NCBI RefSeq assembly: GCF_958979055.1
Contig: NC_084888.1
Location: 31,914,304-31,978,303 of the forward strand
Length of the DNA stretch: 64,000 nt
Source: Alnus glutinosa
Lineage: Eukaryota > Streptophyta > Magnoliopsida > Fagales > Betulaceae
Reading direction: 5' to 3'
The translations under genes were made by a program, and so were the position numbers. Within the stretch, counting starts at the first letter, position 1. Every line of letters begins with the position of its first letter. Shown one piece after another: positions 58,440-64,000 of this stretch. The notes under the pieces are model-generated. The model had not been told where the DNA came from. It made no database searches and worked only from the letters and a program-made list of their open reading frames with translations.

Positions 58440-59300
58440 AACCTCACCGGGAAGGTGCGAGCCAGCTGCCTCCCTTTTCATTTTTTCTTTCTTTTTTCCA
58501 CCCAAATTTTTTTCTTCCTCCTCCCGCGTACGCCGCTTTTCTTATTCTCTTCTTCTCTGCTTCCTTCTTCTTTCTCTTCCCCCCTGCTTTTTCTTTCTTC
58601 TTTCTTGTCTCCCTTTTTCGCATTAGAGCTTGCCGTCCGCCAAAAAAAGACAAACGGTATGTATTTTTTATATTAATGAAGATTTGATTTTTTTTTTAAT
58701 TGGATTAAACTGTTTCCTTTTACAACAGTTTGTTCTTTCTTGAAGAGTAAACAAGTATTATTTGTATATTGCAGGCGATACCACTTCTCTTTCTGCTTGG
58801 CAAAGGATGGTAGAAGCTGTGAAGGTTATTATACTTTATTCTTATTAAATTTTATTTTGTTAAACATTATTTATTATTGTTTCATGTGTTCAATCTGCCA
58901 GATAAACCTGAATATGGTTTGCGTCCTGTTATGGATTTTTTCTTCGGGCCAATTCTATCTGACCCATATTTTGGGTTTTGAGTTCATTTTCTCATGTAGT
59001 GGCCCTGTTATTTGAACTGCTCAAGATGAAAGTGATAGTTCAGACTTCAGAGGATGAGGAGAGTGATTCTGAAGATGATGACAAACCTGCAGGAAAACAA
59101 ATCACAAAGGTGAGAAGTTTAGAGATTGCTAGGATTATAAAAATGTTATACAAATTTGAAATTCCCGTTAGTTTGGCATGGTTCTTACTGTTGTCATGTT
59201 GCTTTTTTGTATACCTGCAGCCCGCTCAAGATTCAAAGAAAGGTAATGGGATTGAGGAGGGAGTGAGGAAGAAAACCCCAAGACTCCAATGAAAAATGTA
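58440..59300 (+). pseudogene. Exon-like pieces in CACTA A, probably captured host DNA
   Basis: A pyrimidine-rich leader-like stretch (58450-58640) is followed by 58773-58825 (CAG acceptor, then an open stretch with TTSLSAWQRMVEAVK, then GT) and 58900-58980 (DKPEYGLRPVMDFFFGP). Next comes ~59033-59109 (acidic SEDEESDSEDDDKPAGKQIT, then GTGAGA donor), and 59221-59292 after CTGCAG (QDSKKGNGIEEGVRKKTPRL, stop). Alternating donors and acceptors look like a real gene structure. The acid-then-basic tail is like nucleolar or chromatin proteins, but no family is recognised. Confidence 0.4.
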
Positions 59301-59763
59301 AAGTTACTCATTCTCGACATGTGTGCTTCTATTCATGTTTTGGTTGAACATCTTAAGTTAAGTTGAATTTGGTTTTATAGAAAACAGTTCTGTTCTGTTT
59401 TTTTTTTTTTTTTAAACACAAAATCTAACGTTTTTGACATGTCAAAAAATCAACACGTCACTAAATTTAATCACGTGTTAAACATTGGCACGTTTCTGAC
59501 ACGTAACTAAAGTTAGTGACATGTCACTATTTGACACGTCAATAAATACCCAATTTTGACGCAATGATTAGTGACGTGTAACACACGTCCCAAATGGCAC
59601 GTCACTAACATTTAGGGACGTGTCAGAAGCTCTTACACATCACTAAACCTTGGTAAAAAAAAAAAAAAAAATGTTTTTTTGTAGTGTGTCTCAATTAAAA
59701 ACATTCCATTCTCCACATAGTCAATGCCATCCTGTAAGATGAAGAATGGATGTATTATATAAT

Positions 59764-59940
59764 GAGAAATGACTCATATACTCATTTCTCACAACAAGCT
59801 GATGTGATCGGTAATATTTTATTATTTTTTTTATAAAAAGAAAACAAAAGAAAACAAAACAAAAAAAATAATAAAATATTACCAGCCACGTCAGCTTGTT
59901 GTGGCGCTGTTGTGAGAAATGAGTGTAGGGATCATTTCTC
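59764..59940. mobile_element. MULE-type MITE (177 bp) in RABF1 copy 4 intron
   Basis: Ends GAGAAATGACTCATATACTC and GAGTGTAGGGATCATTTCTC are inverted repeats that continue inward for over 60 bp (CTCACAACAAGCTGA / TCAGCTTGTTGTG). A 9-bp duplication TTATATAAT flanks it (59755-59763, 59941-59949). The uninterrupted site is present in copy 3 at ~34475. A 9-bp duplication with long inverted ends is typical of Mutator-like elements. Confidence 0.85.
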
Positions 59941-60102
59941 TTATATAATAGAAAAATGAATGTTAGTTTGTGGGCATATAGAATGCGTCAAATTGAAAAA
60001 TACTGCACTCGCCTGAACTGGTACTTCTCGCTTCTCTTGAAGATCAGCTTTGTCACCAACTAAGGCCATGACTATATCAGGACTTCCATGTTTTTATAGT
60101 TC

Positions 60103-61784
60103 TTGTAAAATTCCATATTCATCAATTAAATTTGCATTGCGAGCATGGGAATTAAAAACCAACTTAATCAAGGCATGCAATTTACATATATAACTATATA
60201 CACCTTTCTGGGTAAAGATGCCATGCAGTCTACATAATTGCACCTTTCAGGGTAAAGATGCCATCTATAAGCTGTTAGCACTTGGAGTACAATGGCATGC
60301 AGTACAACAACCCGGCCGGCCAGTTATCTCGGAGTAAGTTATTTATAGTTTTATTTCATTTTTTCAACCCAACTCTCACAATTCCTAAGGGATCCGATAA
60401 GAGCAATGTTTTTATTAGATCAAAATAAAGATTTTATTCATCCAAAAACAAAAGTGTACATACACATAAACCAATATTAGCTCACTTCAAGTAGTTAGCC
60501 CCACTTGCATTAATGAACTTTGTGATAGAAAAAGCCAAGCCATTAGGTACAACTTTTATATTGTTATTTCCAATTGAGTCCTCATCGAATCTGTAACAAC
60601 TCGGTCCCATATTAGAAAAATAAGAGTAACTCACATACAATAAAGGCACTCATTGGTTTAGGTCCAACATTGTTTACTTATAAGGTGAAATTGAGCTTTA
60701 AAAGTGATTCTAAGAAAGCTTCAAATTATCTAGTCTTTTTGGGGTAATAGCGCAGATGTACATGGCTAACAATTTTTCTTTAAGTCGTTACAAATGGTAT
60801 TGGAGCCCTTAATAATGCCATGTGGTACCATCAACAGCGCATGACGTGGCCCTAACAAGGATGTCGGGAGTATAAGGGGGTGTTGTAATACATCGGTCCT
60901 ATGTTGAAAAGATGAATAACCCACATACAGTGAACATGTGGTTTATAAAGATACTCATGGGTGCTAAGTCTTACATTGGTTACTTACTATGTAAAACTGT
61001 GTTTTATAAGTGATTCAAAGGAAACTCCAAATTTACTAATTATTTTAGAGTGAAAGCATAGATATTGGTAGCATTTTTTCCTAGGTCGTTACAAAATTGA
61101 ACTCTTAATATTATTGAAATTAAAAAACCTGCAAACCTTGTACAAGAAAAAACAGGAGAAAATGAAATTGTTGAGAAGGAAAAGAAATAGATATAATATA
61201 TGTTAATTATAGGCTTTACAACCTAGTATGGTGGTATATATATATATACTATATTTCTTTTCTCAAACAAACATTACAGTAGAGTTTCTTGCATTGTTAT
61301 AATTGTCCTGATAACAATTCTAAGCAATATCAAGTCCTCGACCCTATTAGATGATTTAAAAGTTAGAACATGCAAAAAAAAAAAAAGGAATTAAGAAAGA
61401 ATTGTTTCCAAGTAATGAGAGGTTATAATAGAGAAATTCTAAACTAAATACTTCAAACGAAAAACCATAACCTACTAGAATAAAATATCATTGCATGCAT
61501 ATAGGTTAAAACAAATATTCACCCAACCACTGACAAAACCCAAGAACCAGCCCAATCACGCATCAGTCCGGTTTCCAACGTCAACTATTGCCAACCAAGA
61601 CCAAGCAACCATTTTATGAAGCAATTAACAATCTTAAGTAATACATACAGAGATATCAAGATGATCATATATATTCAAGCAGTACGTATGTGAAGCATCA
61701 AGGAGTTTTCCCCACTAAGAAATTCCTTTTATCAAAAGTTCATTGCTATGCATGCCGGTTACATTAGAAGTATTCCATTCAAAC
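60103..61784. other. Flank of RABF1 copy 4 with LTR-like repeats, no gene
   Basis: Bases 60110-60700 match 15300-15840. Two diverged copies of a GGTCC-ATATT-AAAAGATGA repeat lie at ~60600-60780 and ~60890-61090, separated by a GACGTGGCCCTAACAAGGATG-GTCGGGAG piece. They are probably LTRs or internal parts of a small retroelement. Bases 61100-61540 show nothing recognisable. Confidence 0.5.
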
Positions 61785-62065
61785 TGTTAAAAAATTGATT
61801 AAGTGATTAAATTTACATTTTTTTATCAGCTTAAGCTTTTGAAATAAGTGGTGATTTAACATGGTATCAGAGCTAAAGGTTCTAAGTTAGAAATTTGATT
61901 CCGTCATTTACCTTTCATTTCAATTAAATAATCCACGTGTTGGGCCTTACCTATTAAAAAAAAGTCTGAGCCCACACGTGAGGGGGAGTGTTAAAATATT
62001 GATTAAGCGATTAAATTTACCTCTTCCTATTAGCTTAAGCTTTTGGAACAAGTAGTGATTTAACA
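61785..62065 (+). mobile_element. TRIM (miniature LTR retrotransposon), 281 bp
   Basis: Two 77-bp LTRs (61785-61861 and 61989-62065), both TGTTAAAA...GATTTAACA, enclose 127 bp. The interior starts with the PBS TGGTATCAGAGC (61862-61873) and ends with the purine tract TGAGGGGGAG (61979-61988). The flanks CAAAC and CACAC are a 5-bp duplication with one change. The uninterrupted site CCATTCACACAATAATT is at ~35390. There is no coding capacity, so it must be mobilised in trans. Confidence 0.92.
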
Positions 62066-62070
62066 CACAC

Positions 62071-63690
62071 AATAATTAGTGCCAAACAATGTAATTTAGT
62101 GACCAACCAACATACATCACCACTTAAAACATCTCCATAAACAAAAATTTATTGTTACTGTTCCATTTAATCTGACAAAAAGTCACCTGCAGGTATGATT
62201 AACTCAACTAGATCCTTTTGTTTTACAATTCATGCAATAAAGAATACTAGATTAATGGAGCGAAGTGATTGCCAATAAAGAATATTAGAATGGAAAGCCA
62301 AGTGTTTTACAATGTTTTACAATCTGACTCAATGCTCAGCATCTTCAATGTTTCAAGTTTCAGAAAAAAGGGGGTGGGGTGGGGAGGGGAACGATAAGAG
62401 GAACAAAATTGGCATTTCTTTCTGATATTGAGCCATCTAGAAATCTATTAATATTTCAAAATTTTAAGGGGTGTTGACCTTCAATGAAAAAGAAATTATG
62501 ACCCATACTTCAATTCTGAAGTAGGTGCTTAATCCCCTTAACGTAACTTCAACATGAAGGTCATTTGTAACCTCGTGAAAAAAGTTATTTGTAAATTTTA
62601 TCCTTTCCAGAAACCCTTTGCACACTGAAGTTTTCATAAGATGTAAGTAAATAATAGATAAAACATGAAATAATAATTAATACTATGCAATATCGATCTG
62701 AAAAATCTACCTTACTAAAACGATAGATCAAATGGGATGACGACGCATCATTTTCGAACTAACTATTTGAAGAGAAAATTGAGAAACTTAGCATTTCTCG
62801 GTTGGATTCAACAAGAACATTTGAAGGATTGAAGTAATAGTTTAACCTATATATCAAATAGCACATTATAATACAAGCAAGGCCCTGTTTCAACAATGAA
62901 ACAGGGGAAGGGAACAAGAAAACAGCTAGTTTATTTAATATTATATCAAATAACACATTAGAATATACCTCACAAGATCCAATAATGTGACCTGCCATTA
63001 GGTCACTTGTAACCCATCGTGGGCAGCAGACCCCGGCGGGGCACCTATTGTGACTCATCATAAATCACCAAACCAAAAACAACGTGACACCAAAACCCAG
63101 GGCTGTGTTCAAATCTAATTGAAAAGTAAAAGATCGAGACCGTCATATCTTGCGCTCCCTATCCAATGTGGAAGATAATCCTCTCCATTTCATTAAATGA
63201 AATGGAGATTATTCATTTCAAATGAAATGCTATGATTTAAAATTGGTATATGTAACGGTGTATACGAAGTCAATGTTGGGATGTCTTTTAAAAATTTAAA
63301 TAATGTGAAATCATGTACACTATTAGATGTATTAAATTTAAATCCTAACTATAAAATAGATAATATCCATTTAATTTGAAATTTAGTGCATCACATTAAA
63401 TTCCTCACTTGCCATCCATCTGACTGTTGTAACCCACACCATTAACTCTCTTACACATGCATCAAACACACACACACTCTCTCTCTCTCTCTTCATAATT
63501 TTTCATCAGCTACTTGGTAGTTGTCTGGTGACCGTACTTTTCTACCACATGTAAGAGCATCCTCAACAAACTCATCATTTCTATTTTTTCTCCAAAATTT
63601 AGGGAACTTTCACAAAAACGGCTCTCCAGCAAGCTTAGCATTTCTTTCTCCATCTTAGTTTCTGTCAGAACTCTCTCCAAATCTGCCGCA
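62071..63690. other. Intergenic DNA, no gene seen
   Basis: Bases 62071-62345 continue the Rab-block flank shared with 35400-35650. Beyond 62400 no match inside the window was seen. A minus-strand frame at 62759-63061 has no family features. A short palindrome (CTCCATTTCATT/AAATGAAATGGAG) lies near 63185, and a CT microsatellite at 63470-63492. Confidence 0.55.
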
Positions 63691-64000
63691 TGAAATTGTT
63701 TTGCTTTCTTGGCATTTTTAATTTCAAATATGTTGCTCTCATTCTCTCTCTTCGCGTGTTCTCTACTTCACAAAAAGATTGCATAAAACTATATGAAAAA
63801 GAAAAGCTTAGGTTGAAGGCTTTTTTGAGTGGTAAAAGGGTTTGCATCACTACCGATACATGGACATCCCTGCAAAATATAAACTATGTATGTGTTACTG
63901 CTAGCTTCATAGATTCTGATTGGACAATGCATAAAAAAAAAAAAAAAAAAAAAAAAATACTCAAGTTTGGTCTAATTTCCAATTATATGGGTGAAATTAT
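63690..64000 (+). pseudogene. hAT transposase fragment (RICESLEEPER-like), runs off window
   Basis: From ~63760 the frame reads KDCIKLYEKEKLRLKAFLSG, KRVCITTDTWTSLQNINYVC and VTASFIDSDWTMHKK. This is the well-known TTDTW...S-Q-NYMCVT-HFID region of plant hAT transposases just before the catalytic core. A run of ~27 A then interrupts it, and ILKFGLISNYMGEI continues toward the right edge. The N-terminal BED finger is not recognisable upstream. The poly-A run and weak upstream reading suggest a dead copy, but the remainder is outside the window. Confidence 0.75.

Larger units (their letters stand above)
39677..59686. mobile_element. CACTA element A (outer shell, 20.0 kb with nested inserts)
   Basis: Starts CACTACATAATAAT and ends TTTTTTTGTAGTG with the 3-bp duplication TGT (39674-39676, 59687-59689), inside an exon of RABF1 copy 4. 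The uninterrupted exon in copies 1-3 reads GCAGATGTCTCAAT. Subterminal words are CACGTCACTAA and TTAGTGAC-TGTCAA at both ends (39750-40030, 58383-58440, 59440-59640). Without the nested element B it is only about 1.67 kb. No transposase is recognised, so it is non-autonomous. Its right half holds spliced-looking exon pieces that may be captured host DNA. Confidence 0.92.
36591..60102 (-). pseudogene. RABF1-type fragment, copy 4, split by nested transposons
   Basis: The last exon at 36591-36629 (EIAKRLPRPPAS, stop) is intact. The next exon is split: 39635-39676 on one side and 59690-59731 on the other of CACTA element A, with target duplication TGT. It also has a 3-bp loss. The exon at 60013-60102 has a TAA stop at its third codon, a GC instead of GT donor and a mutated acceptor. 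Introns hold a gene-carrying hAT (36895-39571) and a small MULE-type MITE (59764-59940). Removing the insertions restores the same exon order as copies 1-3. It is certainly non-functional. Confidence 0.88.

Overview
This window is nuclear DNA from a flowering plant, most likely a woody eudicot. The evidence is intron-containing genes with GT-AG splice sites, two plant-type leucine-rich-repeat receptor kinases, plant RABF1 (ARA6) and pyruvate dehydrogenase fragments, and a very high load of plant transposons (CACTA, hAT, Ty1/copia, TRIM, MITEs). The species cannot be named from sequence alone. Only two genes look complete: paralogous LRR-XII-type (EFR/FLS2/Xa21-like) non-RD receptor kinases at 6325-9688 and 25666-29077, each with two exons. 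The C-terminus of a third is cut by the left window edge, and degraded fragments lie at 4613-4672 and 19372-19890. This is a tandem receptor-kinase cluster in which flanking DNA was duplicated with the genes.

Layout. 1-6324: tail of a first kinase, repeats, a dead hAT transposase, and the upstream region of kinase 1. 6325-9688: kinase 1. 9689-15480: duplicated 3' flank with two hAT insertions, ending in three C-terminal exons of a RABF1-type Rab GTPase. 15500-19000: LTR-retroelement fragments, a large inverted repeat and a ~380-bp tandem array. 19372-25665: kinase pseudogene pieces, a second dead hAT transposase, a GC-rich palindromic element and the kinase 2 promoter region. 25666-29077: kinase 2. 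29078-36890: second copy of the 3' flank, holding a GC-rich tandem-repeat element and RABF1 tail copies 2, 3 and part of 4. 36895-60102: RABF1 copy 4, exploded by insertions. 60103-64000: Rab-block flank with a complete TRIM, ending in a hAT transposase fragment.

The most striking structure is the Russian doll at 39677-59686. CACTA element A (TSD TGT) sits inside a RABF1 pseudo-exon. CACTA B (TSD TAG) sits in A, and CACTA C (TSD TTT) sits 15 bp inside B's left end. B also received a 6.6-kb Ty1/copia element (TSD AGTGG), itself interrupted by a hAT (TSD GCTGTCAC), and a 2677-bp gene-carrying hAT (TSD GATCAATA). An equally long inverted copy of that hAT lies just outside A at 36895-39571 (TSD ATCTTGCT). 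Both carry promoter, introns and exon pieces of a mitochondrial pyruvate dehydrogenase E1-beta gene. A, B and C have different subterminal repeat words, so they look like three non-autonomous families. None shows a recognisable transposase, and each appears to carry gene fragments.

Because the flanks are duplicated, several insertions can be compared with an intact empty site elsewhere in the same window. This fixes element ends and relative order without any database. All coordinates and residue calls are read by eye; percent identities and family names were not computed.
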